Positions 17,885 to 26,741 of a stretch of DNA of 64,000 bases are shown here, one piece after another. Source of the stretch: Novosphingobium flavum. Lineage in GTDB: Bacteria > Pseudomonadota > Alphaproteobacteria > Sphingomonadales > Sphingomonadaceae. Both the position numbers and the translations under genes were made by a program. Numbering within the stretch: position 1 is the first letter of the stretch; each line of letters starts with the position of its first letter. The stretch is from assembly GCF_014230315.1 (NCBI RefSeq), contig NZ_JACLAW010000003.1, forward strand, positions 248,001 through 312,000, written 5' to 3'. The notes beneath the pieces were generated by a model. The model ran no database searches and was not told the DNA's origin. It saw only the letters and a program-made list of their open reading frames with translations.

Positions 17885-18934
17885 TCAAAGGGCGAGGTGG
17901 AGCTTGATCACCTGCTTGCGATCCCCGGCACGCTCGAACGCTGCGGTGGCATCGTCAAGGGCATATGTACCGGAAAGTATCGGAGCAACGTCAATCGAAT
18001 TGCGCACGATGCACTCGACCGCCAGGCGGAACTCGTCATGGGCGCGGAAAGCCCCGACCAGTTCGATCTCGCGCGATTGCAGGACATTGACCGGCAGGCT
18101 GGTCTCGCCCTGCGGCAACATGCCGACCTGGACGATGCGGCCGCCACGCTTCATCAGGCCGAACAGGCCCGCGAGCGCGAGGGGCGAACCCGATGCTTCC
18201 AGCGCGACGTCGAAATAGCCGGTGGGGTTGTGGGCCGAGGCGAACTCCTCGAGCGCGCCGGGCTGAGCCGCGACGTTGAAGGTGCGTGTGACGCCGAAGC
18301 GTTCGCGGGCAACCTTGAGCGGGGCATCCTCGATGTCGGTCGAGGTGACCTCGAGCGCGCCGGCCAGGACCGCCGCGCGCGCCGTGAGCAGGCCGATCGG
18401 GCCCGAACCCGAGACGAGAACCCGCTTGCCGACCAGCGAGCCGGCGCGATTGACCGCGTGCAGGCCGACCGACAGCGGCTCGGCGCAGGACAGCTTGAGC
18501 AGGTCGGTATCATCCGGCACGGGAATCACCTGGTCCTGCCGCAGCACGAGGTGCTGGGCGAAACCGCCGTCGACATGGGGGAACAGCGCCGCGCTGCCGA
18601 GGAAGCGCATGTTTTCGCACAGGTTGCTGCGCCCCGCCCTGCAATAGGAACAGGTCAGGCAGGGCTTGCTCGGATCGAGCGCGGCCTTGCTGCCGATGGC
18701 GATCCCGGTCACGCCCGAGCCGACCTCGACCACGGAGCCCGAAATCTCGTGGCCGAGCACCATTGGCTGGCGCACGGCGAAGTTGCCGACCGCGCCGCGG
18801 TGGAAGTAGTGCAGGTCCGATCCGCAGATGCCGCCGAACGCGACCCGCACGCGCACTTCGTTCGCCGCCAGCGGGGCGTCCTCCAGCGGCTCGATCCTGA
18901 GGTCTCCGCGACCGTGGAGAATTGCTGCGCGCAC
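17885..18934 (-). CDS. idnD: L-idonate 5-dehydrogenase
   Basis: 349 residues with a GTG start at 18934 chosen from an AGGAG 8 bases upstream. Catalytic zinc ligands are in GGICGSDLHYF and MVLGHE, and the structural zinc site is the four-cysteine PCLTCSYCRAGRSNLC. MRFLGSAALFPHVDGGF is very like Escherichia coli IdnD. The NAD-binding GSGPIG follows. The enzyme oxidises L-idonate to 5-keto-D-gluconate. It starts the minus-strand idn unit, with a candidate operator about 107 bases upstream. Related polyol or threonine dehydrogenases are the alternative but fit less well. Confidence 0.88.
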   Translation of the reverse strand: MRAAILHGRGDLRIEPLEDAPLAANEVRVRVAFGGICGSDLHYFHRGAVGNFAVRQPMVLGHEISGSVVEVGSGVTGIAIGSKAALDPSKPCLTCSYCRAGRSNLCENMRFLGSAALFPHVDGGFAQHLVLRQDQVIPVPDDTDLLKLSCAEPLSVGLHAVNRAGSLVGKRVLVSGSGPIGLLTARAAVLAGALEVTSTDIEDAPLKVARERFGVTRTFNVAAQPGALEEFASAHNPTGYFDVALEASGSPLALAGLFGLMKRGGRIVQVGMLPQGETSLPVNVLQSREIELVGAFRAHDEFRLAVECIVRNSIDVAPILSGTYALDDATAAFERAGDRKQVIKLHLAL

Positions 18935-19040
18935 GACTTTGCTCCTATCCCGACCCACCCCGGCCTCGACCTTGGGAACGATCCCATATCACATGGCCAG
19001 CCAATCGCAATGAATTGACGGCCTGTGAGGGGGCCTGATG

Positions 19041-19056
19041 GTTAGGCGCGTATAAC
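19041..19056. promoter_or_regulatory. Candidate LacI-type operator upstream of idnD
   Basis: The sequence GTTAGGCGCGTATAAC is a dyad with arms GTTA/TAAC and a self-complementary CGCG centre. It lies in the gap between idnD and the holin gene and has the same size and right arm as the dyad at 15762. It is the best candidate site for the LacI-type regulator encoded in this unit. Confidence 0.42.
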
Positions 19057-19161
19057 GGGCTGGAATACCTTCCCGGAAGCGGACGAGCAGCGCCACGTTT
19101 CCTACATGAACCTATATGGTTACAATGCCTATTCCCTCTATTGACGGAGCACTCTTTTATC

Positions 19162-19575
19162 ATGGGCATTCTTGAAACCCTGCTCGGACCGATCACCTCG
19201 ATCATCGACAAGGTCATCCCCGACCCCAAACAGCGCGATGCGGCCAAGCTCGAGTTGCTCAAGCTGCAAGGCTCGCAGGAACTGGAACTGCTGCGCACCC
19301 AGCTGTCGGCCATCGTGGCCGAGGCCAATTCGGCCGATCCCTGGACCAGCCGGGCCCGGCCGAGCTTTCTCTACGTGATGTATGTGATGATCCTGCTTTC
19401 CGTGCCGATGGGCGTGGTCGCAGCCTTCCGGCCGGAAACCGCCCAGGCGATCGGCGCGGGCATGACGGCCTATCTGGGCGGCCTGCCCGAGCCGCTCTAC
19501 GCGCTGTTCGGCACGGGTTACCTTGGCTATACGGCGGCGCGCCAGTGGGGCAAGGCCAAGGGCAGGGAGCGCTGA
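19162..19575 (+). CDS. Holin of the gene-transfer-agent type (3-TM)
   Basis: 137 residues from the ATG at 19162. A short amphipathic N-terminus ([20 protein letters not shown]) is followed by a Lys/Glu/Gln-rich helix ([20 protein letters not shown]), then [20 protein letters not shown] and two further hydrophobic stretches, ending [13 protein letters not shown]. This is the pattern of the GTA_holin_3TM family, in which the holin lets the endolysin out for GTA release. No endolysin or capsid gene is nearby. It lies between the idn cluster and accB. Confidence 0.82.
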   Translation: MGILETLLGPITSIIDKVIPDPKQRDAAKLELLKLQGSQELELLRTQLSAIVAEANSADPWTSRARPSFLYVMYVMILLSVPMGVVAAFRPETAQAIGAGMTAYLGGLPEPLYALFGTGYLGYTAARQWGKAKGRER

Positions 19576-19589
19576 GGCGCGGCCGGAAA

Positions 19590-19627
19590 GGCCGGTTGCG
19601 GGGTTCGGCAAGCCCCGCAAACCGGCC
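19590..19627 (+). terminator. Strong GC hairpin between the holin gene and accB
   Basis: Arms 19590-19603 and 19613-19627 pair over 14 bases with a single bulged A, with a 9-base loop. No U tract follows. It could terminate holin transcription with Rho or form a leader structure for accB. Confidence 0.4.
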
Positions 19628-19804
19628 CCGGCAGCGCAAAAGCAGACGATCCGAGGTGATCTTGGCGGAAAACCCGTGCATTTGCCCTTGCCAGTGCCCG
19701 CCCCCCGGCGATACGGGGGCCGGCTACGAAGCAAGGTTACAGAGGTTTCCATGGGTGATACCCCGGGCGCAGCTCGCAACGGCAACTCCAAGAAAGAGAG
19801 CGGC

Positions 19805-20251
19805 ATGAACATCGACAGCAAGCTGGTGCGCGAACTGGCCAAGCTGCTGGCCGATACCGGCCTGTCCGAGATCGAGGTGGAGGACGGCGATCGCAAGATC
19901 CGCGTCGCCCGCCAGATCAGCGCCGTGGCCGCCGCTCCTGTCGCCGTGGCCGCTCCGGCGCCGGCCGCCGCGCCCGTGGCCGCCCCGGCTGCCGAAGCCG
20001 CGCCGAAGGCCGCGCCGATCGACGCGGTGAAATCGCCGATGGTCGGCACGGTCTATCTCTCGGCCGAACCGGGCGCCGCGGAATTCGTCTCGATCGGCAA
20101 GACGGTCAAGGCGGGTGAGACCCTGCTGATCGTCGAGGCGATGAAGGTGATGAACCCGATCACCGCACCCAAGGCCGGTACGATTCAGCAGATCCTGGTC
20201 GAAAACGGGCAGCCGGTCGAATTCGACCAGCCCCTCGTGGTGATCGGCTAA
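19805..20251 (+). CDS. accB: Acetyl-CoA carboxylase biotin carboxyl carrier protein
   Basis: 148 residues from the ATG at 19805 ([19 protein letters not shown], the usual AccB start, after AAGAGAG); an in-frame ATG at 19751 would add 18 residues. An Ala/Pro-rich linker at about residues 40-75 leads to the biotinyl domain with EAMKVMNP, whose Lys receives biotin. It carries the carboxyl group from AccC to the carboxyltransferase in the first step of fatty-acid synthesis. accC follows 4 bases later. Confidence 0.95.
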   Translation: MNIDSKLVRELAKLLADTGLSEIEVEDGDRKIRVARQISAVAAAPVAVAAPAPAAAPVAAPAAEAAPKAAPIDAVKSPMVGTVYLSAEPGAAEFVSIGKTVKAGETLLIVEAMKVMNPITAPKAGTIQQILVENGQPVEFDQPLVVIG

Positions 20252-20255
20252 GACC

Positions 20256-21605
<1,350 letters not shown>

Positions 21606-21647
21606 CCTCGCGCGGGCCGGCCGGCCCCGCCACCGGAGTTTCCAGTC

Positions 21648-22187
21648 ATGGCGCGCGACGAAGTCCACCCGTTCCGGTTTCCCGCCGACATCCGCAACCT
21701 CTATGCGGTCGAGATCGGCGAACCGTTCCCGAAATGCCTGCGGGTGACGGTGGCCGAAGGCGTGCCTGGCGCGGAGGAACCGCTGGAAATCCCGCTCGGC
21801 GACAAGACGCTTGACCTTGGCACGGCCCAGCCGATCGAGGCCGGGCCGAGCAGCCGGGTCTATCGCTTCGAATGGGACCATTACGTGGCCTACGCCGTGC
21901 GCAACGAGAGCTATGCGGCAGCAGAAATGGGCGAGGACGAGCGCGACCTGTTCCGCATCGAACCGAATTCGCCCTTTGCCGACTATGTGCGGGCCACCAC
22001 TGTCGCCAGCGACAAGGACCCCGGCCCGCTGACGCACTGGGCGCTAGACACGCTCAATCACAAGATTGCGGTGGTGTCGGACACGCCGCCCGAGATTACC
22101 CAGCTCGATCCCAATGAGCGCGTTGAACTGCTGGTGCAGAGCGGCTGGATCGAACTGGGCGGCGAAGATGACGAGGACGAGTTCTAG
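21648..22187 (+). CDS. Conserved-type protein of unknown function downstream of accC
   Basis: 179 residues, soluble and acidic, with no signal peptide, ending in a run of Asp and Glu (GGEDDEDEF). Landmarks are FRFPADIRNLYAVEIGEP, SSRVYRFEWDHYVAYAVRN and DTLNHKIAVVSDTPPEITQL. A GGAG site precedes the ATG. It starts 42 bases after accC in the same direction, so it may share the transcript. I do not recognise the family. Confidence 0.75.
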   Translation: MARDEVHPFRFPADIRNLYAVEIGEPFPKCLRVTVAEGVPGAEEPLEIPLGDKTLDLGTAQPIEAGPSSRVYRFEWDHYVAYAVRNESYAAAEMGEDERDLFRIEPNSPFADYVRATTVASDKDPGPLTHWALDTLNHKIAVVSDTPPEITQLDPNERVELLVQSGWIELGGEDDEDEF

Positions 22188-22285
22188 GCCGTCCGGACAA
22201 GGGCGAGCCTCGGTCCGTTTTCAGACTTTTTGCGACCGATAGCGGCCATTCCGGACACGCCGACATTGCGGTCAAAATCCGACCA

Positions 22286-22308
22286 ACCCCGCTCAGGCTG
22301 AGCGGGGT
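22286..22308. repeat. REP-like intergenic palindrome (copy 1)
   Basis: A perfect 10-base inverted repeat (ACCCCGCTCA / TGAGCGGGGT) around GGC lies in the 242-base gap between convergent genes. Its core GCTCAGGCTGAGCGGGG recurs almost identically at 61749-61774. The remainder of this gap shows no coding capacity. Confidence 0.55.
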
Positions 22309-22429
22309 CAGGTGGTGGGGGCAAGAAGGTCCGCTCTCCCCAACATTTCGGTCATCCGGCGCCCGGAATGACTCGTCGATAAAGGACAATCGTTCGCCCG
22401 CAGGGGCCACAAGCCTCAGGCGCGCACGC

Positions 22430-22897
22430 TCAGACGTCCAGCGGCACGCCGGGCACCTGCTTGGCGGTGCGGATGGTGAGCGAGGTCTTCACGCTGGCCA
22501 CGTTGGCAGCGGGCGTGATCTTGCTGGTGAGGAATTCCTGGAAGCTCTGCAGATCGCGGCTGACGATCTTGAGGATGAAGTCGATCTCGCCATTCAGCAT
22601 GTGGCATTCGCGCACTTCGGGCAGGCTTTTCATGTGGTCCTCGAACCCGCGCAGGGCTTCCTCGGCCTGGCTCTTGAGCGAGACCATGGCGAAGACGGTG
22701 ATGGCGAAGCCCAGCTTCGAGGAATCGAGATCGGCGTGATAGCCGCGGATTACGCCCGTTTCTTCAAGCGCGCGAACCCGGCGCAGGCAGGGCGGCGCGG
22801 TGAGGCCGACCTTGGCTGCGAGATCGACGTTGGTCATGCGGCCATCGTCCTGCAATTCGGCAAGCAGGTGACGATCAATCTGATCCAGGTTAGCCAT
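22430..22897 (-). CDS. Lrp/AsnC-family transcriptional regulator
   Basis: 155 residues from the ATG at 22897 (MANLDQIDRHLLAELQDDG), the usual Lrp start. The helix-turn-helix is MTNVDLAAKVGLTAPPCLRR; the RAM ligand-binding half contains LGFAITVFAMVSLKSQ, VRECHMLNGEIDFILKIVS and a C-terminal SLTIRTAKQV. It probably senses an amino acid and oligomerises. No amino-acid gene lies next to it, so its target is unknown. It is transcribed away from the kinase gene at 23160. Confidence 0.93.
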   Translation of the reverse strand: MANLDQIDRHLLAELQDDGRMTNVDLAAKVGLTAPPCLRRVRALEETGVIRGYHADLDSSKLGFAITVFAMVSLKSQAEEALRGFEDHMKSLPEVRECHMLNGEIDFILKIVSRDLQSFQEFLTSKITPAANVASVKTSLTIRTAKQVPGVPLDV

Positions 22898-23159
22898 CGC
22901 GGGAAACAGCGCCTCTCCATCGTTCCCGTAGCCCCGGGAACGTCTTTCGTTGCAAGAATCATCGCGGTGCAAGGCCGTGATTTCACTGCACTATAATTTT
23001 ATTGTTTGCCGGCGCAATGTCCCGCTTTGCAACGCCGATTGCAGCGATCTTTCGGAAATGTAAGGAGCTGCTAATCCCTTTTGCTGCATACCTGCGCCCG
23101 GCGATTCACCCTCGCCGGTTTACCAAGGCGATTCAGCATGGCGCCGTAGCGGAGAAGTA

Positions 23160-24947
23160 ATGCACGTCGACGACCGCCTTGCCACGGTGCTGGATCTGCG
23201 CACGGATGGCGATCTGTCGCGGCGCATCCAGTTCCGCCAGCTGGTCGACCTGATCGGGACCAGCCCGGCCGGAGCGCGCAGCGACCGGATCGACGCCGCT
23301 TTCGTCCGCCTGTCTGAACTCGCGGGCCTGATCCCGGCGGTGGACCGCGCCCGCGCAATCGGCGAATCCGGGGTGCGGCTGCGCAACCCGCGGCTGGTGG
23401 CCGAGCTTGCCGCCTGCGAGCCTGCCGTCGCCCTTGCCGCGATCCGCGCAGCAAGGCTGGGCGAGCATGACTGGATAGACCTCATTCCCGCCCTGCCCCT
23501 TGCCGCGCGCGGCCTGCTACGCAGCCGGCGCGACCTTGGTGCCAAGGTCGACACGCGGCTGGACCAGCTGGGGATCACAGACCGGGCCCTGCCGACCGGC
23601 GATCCCGCCGCCGACATCGCGCCGGAGGCGAACCCCGCTCCGACCGTTGCCGAACCGACCAGCGCCGAACCGACCAGCGCCGAACCGGCCGTTGCCGCCA
23701 TCGCACCCGAGGCACCGGCCGAGGCGGAACCGGTCGCCGCGCCGCCCTCGCCGCTGGCCTTTCCTGCGGCCCCTGCCGAGCCGGTGCAGGGGATCGCCGC
23801 GATCGTGCGCCGGATCGAAGCCTTCCGCCGCAACCGCGAGGCGGGTGTCCGCCCGGTCGCGGCCAACGATTCGCCGCGGCTGCCGCTGGGCGAACAGGAA
23901 CCTTCGCCGTCACGCCTCGCCGCCTTTTCCTTCGCCACGGACAGCGCCGGGCGGATCGGGTGGGCCGAGGCTCCGGTCAGCGGCATGGCCGTCGGCATCT
24001 TGCTGGCGGGCGAGGACAGCGCCGCCGGCAACGACCTGGCCGAGACCTTCCGCCGCCGCCAGCCGCTGCGCGCCGTGCAGATCGAGCTGGAAGGCGCCCC
24101 GGCCATCGCCGGGACCTGGCGGATGGACGCCTCGCCGGACTTTGACGCAGCGGGCCATTTCATCGGCTATGTCGGACGTTTCCGCCGCCCTGCCCCGCCG
24201 CCTCCGCCGCCGCGCCATGGCGAGGCCGACCGCATCCGGCAGGTGCTTCACGAGCTGCGCACCCCGGTCAATGCGATCCAGGGTTTTGCCGAGGTGATCC
24301 AGCAGCAACTGTTCGGCGCCACGCCGCACGAATACCGGGCGCTGGCCGCCGGGATCGCCGCCGATGCCGCGCGGATGCTGGCCGGTTTCGAGGAACTCGA
24401 CCGCTATGCCCGGCTCGATTCGGGCGCCCTTGCCCCCGAAGCCGGCGCCACCGACCTTGCCATGTCGCTGGCGGCGATCATTCACCAGCTCGAGGCCTTT
24501 ACCACGGCCCGCAGCAGCGGCTTCACGCTTGAGGCCGCGCCCGGCCTGCCGCCGGTCGGCATCGCCGCGGACGAGGCCGCGCGCCTGGGCTGGCGCCTGC
24601 TGGCAACGCTGGCCGGCAATGCCCGGCCCGGCGAAGTCCTGCCGCTGATGCTTTCCGCCGTGCCCGAGGGCGGCGCCCTGCGGCTGGCCGCGCGCCTGCC
24701 CGATGCGCTGGCCGGGCTCGCCGACCTGTTCGAGGCAGCCCCCCCGCAGGCCGGGCAGGCGCTCAGCGCGGGCATGTTCGGCAATGGTTTCACCCTGCGC
24801 CTTGCCGCGGCCGAGGCGCGCGCGGCGGGCGGCTCGATGGAGCGGGAGGGCAATGAACTTGTTCTCATTCTGCCCGTCGGCGCGAACGAAATGGCAAATG
24901 TCTGTTTACAAACTTTTGATAAGCAAGGTTCTGCCGAAGCAGGCTGA
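23160..24947 (+). CDS. Histidine kinase-like protein with degenerate catalytic domain
   Basis: 595 residues with no membrane segment. An N-terminal helical region of unknown type leads to an Ala/Pro/Glu-rich linker (about residues 155-205), then a HisKA dimerisation domain with HELRTPVNAIQGFAEVI carrying the likely phospho-His. The ATP-binding part is poor: an N-box-like LLATLAGNA, no DxGxG, and GMFGNGFTLRL in place of the G2 box. It may be a phosphotransfer or scaffold protein. The linker holds a perfect 15-base tandem duplication (23650-23679). A WalW-type deacetylase gene follows. Confidence 0.8.
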   Translation: MHVDDRLATVLDLRTDGDLSRRIQFRQLVDLIGTSPAGARSDRIDAAFVRLSELAGLIPAVDRARAIGESGVRLRNPRLVAELAACEPAVALAAIRAARLGEHDWIDLIPALPLAARGLLRSRRDLGAKVDTRLDQLGITDRALPTGDPAADIAPEANPAPTVAEPTSAEPTSAEPAVAAIAPEAPAEAEPVAAPPSPLAFPAAPAEPVQGIAAIVRRIEAFRRNREAGVRPVAANDSPRLPLGEQEPSPSRLAAFSFATDSAGRIGWAEAPVSGMAVGILLAGEDSAAGNDLAETFRRRQPLRAVQIELEGAPAIAGTWRMDASPDFDAAGHFIGYVGRFRRPAPPPPPPRHGEADRIRQVLHELRTPVNAIQGFAEVIQQQLFGATPHEYRALAAGIAADAARMLAGFEELDRYARLDSGALAPEAGATDLAMSLAAIIHQLEAFTTARSSGFTLEAAPGLPPVGIAADEAARLGWRLLATLAGNARPGEVLPLMLSAVPEGGALRLAARLPDALAGLADLFEAAPPQAGQALSAGMFGNGFTLRLAAAEARAAGGSMEREGNELVLILPVGANEMANVCLQTFDKQGSAEAG

Positions 24948-25014
24948 GCCCATTGCCGAGATCAGTTCCGAATAGCGGAGTGCCGTTTCCTTGTTATCAC
25001 CGCGGATCACGGCG

Positions 25015-25995
25015 ATGCCTGACGCGCACGATTTCGTGCGCTTCTCATCGGGATTCGGGCAGCGTTTCATCCTCACGGTCGACACGGAAGAGGAATTCGA
25101 CTGGGAGCGCCCGCTGCGGGCGAACGGCCACACGCTTCATTCGGTCTCGCGCCTCGCCAAGTTCCAGCAATTCTGCGAGGGCTTCGGGATCGTTCCGATC
25201 TATCTGGTCGATTATCCGGTGGCGACCTCGCGCCTCGCGGTCGACATCCTGAGCGAGCCGGTGCGACAGGGACGGGCCGAGATCGGGGTTCAGCTGCACC
25301 CTTGGGTCAGCCCGCCGTTCGAGGAAGAGGTGAACCAGTTCAACAGCTTCGCCGGAAATCTCTCACCCGAGCTGGAACGCGCGAAATTCACCCAGCTGCG
25401 CGATACGATCGAGCGCAATTTCGGCCAGCCGCCGCAGATCTACCGCGCCGGGCGCTATGGCGTCGGGCCCAACACCGCGCGGATCCTGCGCGAGAACGGG
25501 ATCGCGATCGACACCTCGGTCCGCTCGCGGTTCGACTACAGCGCGCACGGCGGCCCCAATTTCCGCGAACTTCCGCTTGAGCCATGGTGGATCGACGGAA
25601 CGGGCACGCTGATGGAAGCGCCGCTGACCACGGTCTATACCGGGCCGCTGCGGCACTGCGGCCCGTGGCTCTATCCGCGCCTGTGGCGTGCGCCGCGCCT
25701 GCGCGGCGCCCTGGCCCGCGCCGGGATGCTCGACCGCGTGCCGTTCACGCCCGAAGGCGTGACCGAGGCGGAAATCCTGCGCGGGATCGAGGTGGCGCTG
25801 GAGGAACGGCTGCCCCTGCTGGTATTCTCCTTTCACAGTCCCTCGCTCCAGCCGGGCCACACGCCCTACGTGCGCAGCGAGGACGAGCTCGACACGCTCT
25901 ACGGCTGGTGGCGCAAGGTCTTCGAAGTGCTCGCCCGCAAGGGGGTCCGTCCCGCCTCGATCGCCGAGGTCATGGCCGCAACCGAGCTTGCCTAA
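25015..25995 (+). CDS. Polysaccharide deacetylase-family protein (WalW-like)
   Basis: 326 residues from the ATG at 25015; a TTG at 24991, 10 bases after GGAG, could add 8. Deacetylase-fold landmarks are RFILTVDTEEEFDWERP, GVQLHPWVSPPFEEEVNQFN, IYRAGRYGVGP and LLVFSFHSPSLQPGHTPY. It has no signal peptide. The family is often found with cell-wall or exopolysaccharide genes, and WalW is named from lipopolysaccharide/wall gene sets. It follows the degenerate kinase gene and is probably co-transcribed. Substrate unknown. Confidence 0.83.
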   Translation: MPDAHDFVRFSSGFGQRFILTVDTEEEFDWERPLRANGHTLHSVSRLAKFQQFCEGFGIVPIYLVDYPVATSRLAVDILSEPVRQGRAEIGVQLHPWVSPPFEEEVNQFNSFAGNLSPELERAKFTQLRDTIERNFGQPPQIYRAGRYGVGPNTARILRENGIAIDTSVRSRFDYSAHGGPNFRELPLEPWWIDGTGTLMEAPLTTVYTGPLRHCGPWLYPRLWRAPRLRGALARAGMLDRVPFTPEGVTEAEILRGIEVALEERLPLLVFSFHSPSLQPGHTPYVRSEDELDTLYGWWRKVFEVLARKGVRPASIAEVMAATELA

Positions 25996-26052
25996 CGCGC
26001 CGCGCCCGTATACCGGCATGCCGTCGCCACGGGCGCTTTGCGCGGGTGGATG

Positions 26053-26128
26053 GGGCCTGTAGCTCAGCGGTTAGAGCTGGCCGCTCATAACGGCTAGGTC
26101 GCGGGTTCGAATCCTGCCGGGCCCACCA
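26053..26128 (+). tRNA. tRNA-Ile2 (anticodon CAU, lysidine type)
   Basis: A full cloverleaf: acceptor GGGCCTG with CGGGCCC, D arm GCTC/GAGC with an 8-base loop, anticodon loop CTCATAA, T arm GCGGG/CCTGC, discriminator A and encoded CCA. The CAU anticodon could mean Met, but the short D loop and overall shape fit Ile2, whose C34 is changed to lysidine by TilS to read AUA. Confidence 0.93.
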
Positions 26129-26175
26129 CCACGCGCCGCGCCGGAGCCTGCATCCATCGGCACTGGCTGACTGAC

Positions 26176-26721
26176 TTACTCGACGATGAAGTAATCGACC
26201 ACGACGTGATCGGGCCGGCGAATGCCCCGCGCGACGAAAACCGAGCGCTGCAGCCAGTCGAGTCCCTTGTCCGAAACCCTGAATTCCGGCGTGGTGCGGA
26301 AATAGTAGGCCGACGGATCGACCGCCTCGCCCCGCGCCAGTTGCTCGGTCACCTCCGGCGAGGCGACGCGCAGGCCGGGGTTGGTGATCTCAATCACCGC
26401 GCCGCTTTCGCTCTTGAGGAAATAACGGGCCAGCACCCTGGTCAGGCCGCCTTCCATGATTGTCTGCCAGTCCCCTCCCCCCGGCAGGACCTTGCCCTTG
26501 AGGCGCGGCCCATAGACCGTGCCGCCGGTGATGGCGATGAAGCGACGGCGGCCGCCGTCGATCGTGCCCTGCTCGACCGGGGCCGCAACTTCGACCCTGA
26601 CCGAGAAGGCATAGGTCAGCTTCGGCGTGGGGGCGGACTGACCCTGCGGGGCCTGAGCTTCAGCCCCGGCGCCCAGCCCAGCCAGCATTGCGGCCGCAGC
26701 GGCCGTGACGATCTTGATCAT
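26176..26721 (-). CDS. Secreted DUF3237 protein
   Basis: 181 residues from the ATG at 26721, preceded by AGGAGCG. A signal peptide (MIKIVTAAAAAMLAGLGAGA) is followed by the DUF3237 pattern: LTYAFSVRVEVAAPVEQGTI, RRRFIAITGGTVYGPRLKG, VLPGGGDWQ and a C-terminal half with FRTTPEFRVSDKGLDWLQ. The reaction of the family is unknown. It lies 20 bases downstream of the aldehyde dehydrogenase, suggesting a shared pathway, although one protein is exported and the other cytoplasmic. Confidence 0.87.
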   Translation of the reverse strand: MIKIVTAAAAAMLAGLGAGAEAQAPQGQSAPTPKLTYAFSVRVEVAAPVEQGTIDGGRRRFIAITGGTVYGPRLKGKVLPGGGDWQTIMEGGLTRVLARYFLKSESGAVIEITNPGLRVASPEVTEQLARGEAVDPSAYYFRTTPEFRVSDKGLDWLQRSVFVARGIRRPDHVVVDYFIVE

Positions 26722-26741
26722 GCCGTTCGCTCCTGCCCGCG

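Noticed and set aside
22286..22308. A Rho-independent terminator for the unknown gene after accC
   Set aside because: No T run follows on either strand and a related copy lies elsewhere, so a repeat family is more likely.
22992..22997. TATAAT as a promoter -10 box for the kinase gene at 23160
   Set aside because: No convincing -35 box at a proper distance was found, and the motif lies in a locally AT-rich stretch.
26053..26128. Calling the CAU tRNA as elongator tRNA-Met
   Set aside because: The 8-base D loop and arms fit Ile2 better; a tilS-type modification is expected, though only a model search would settle it.
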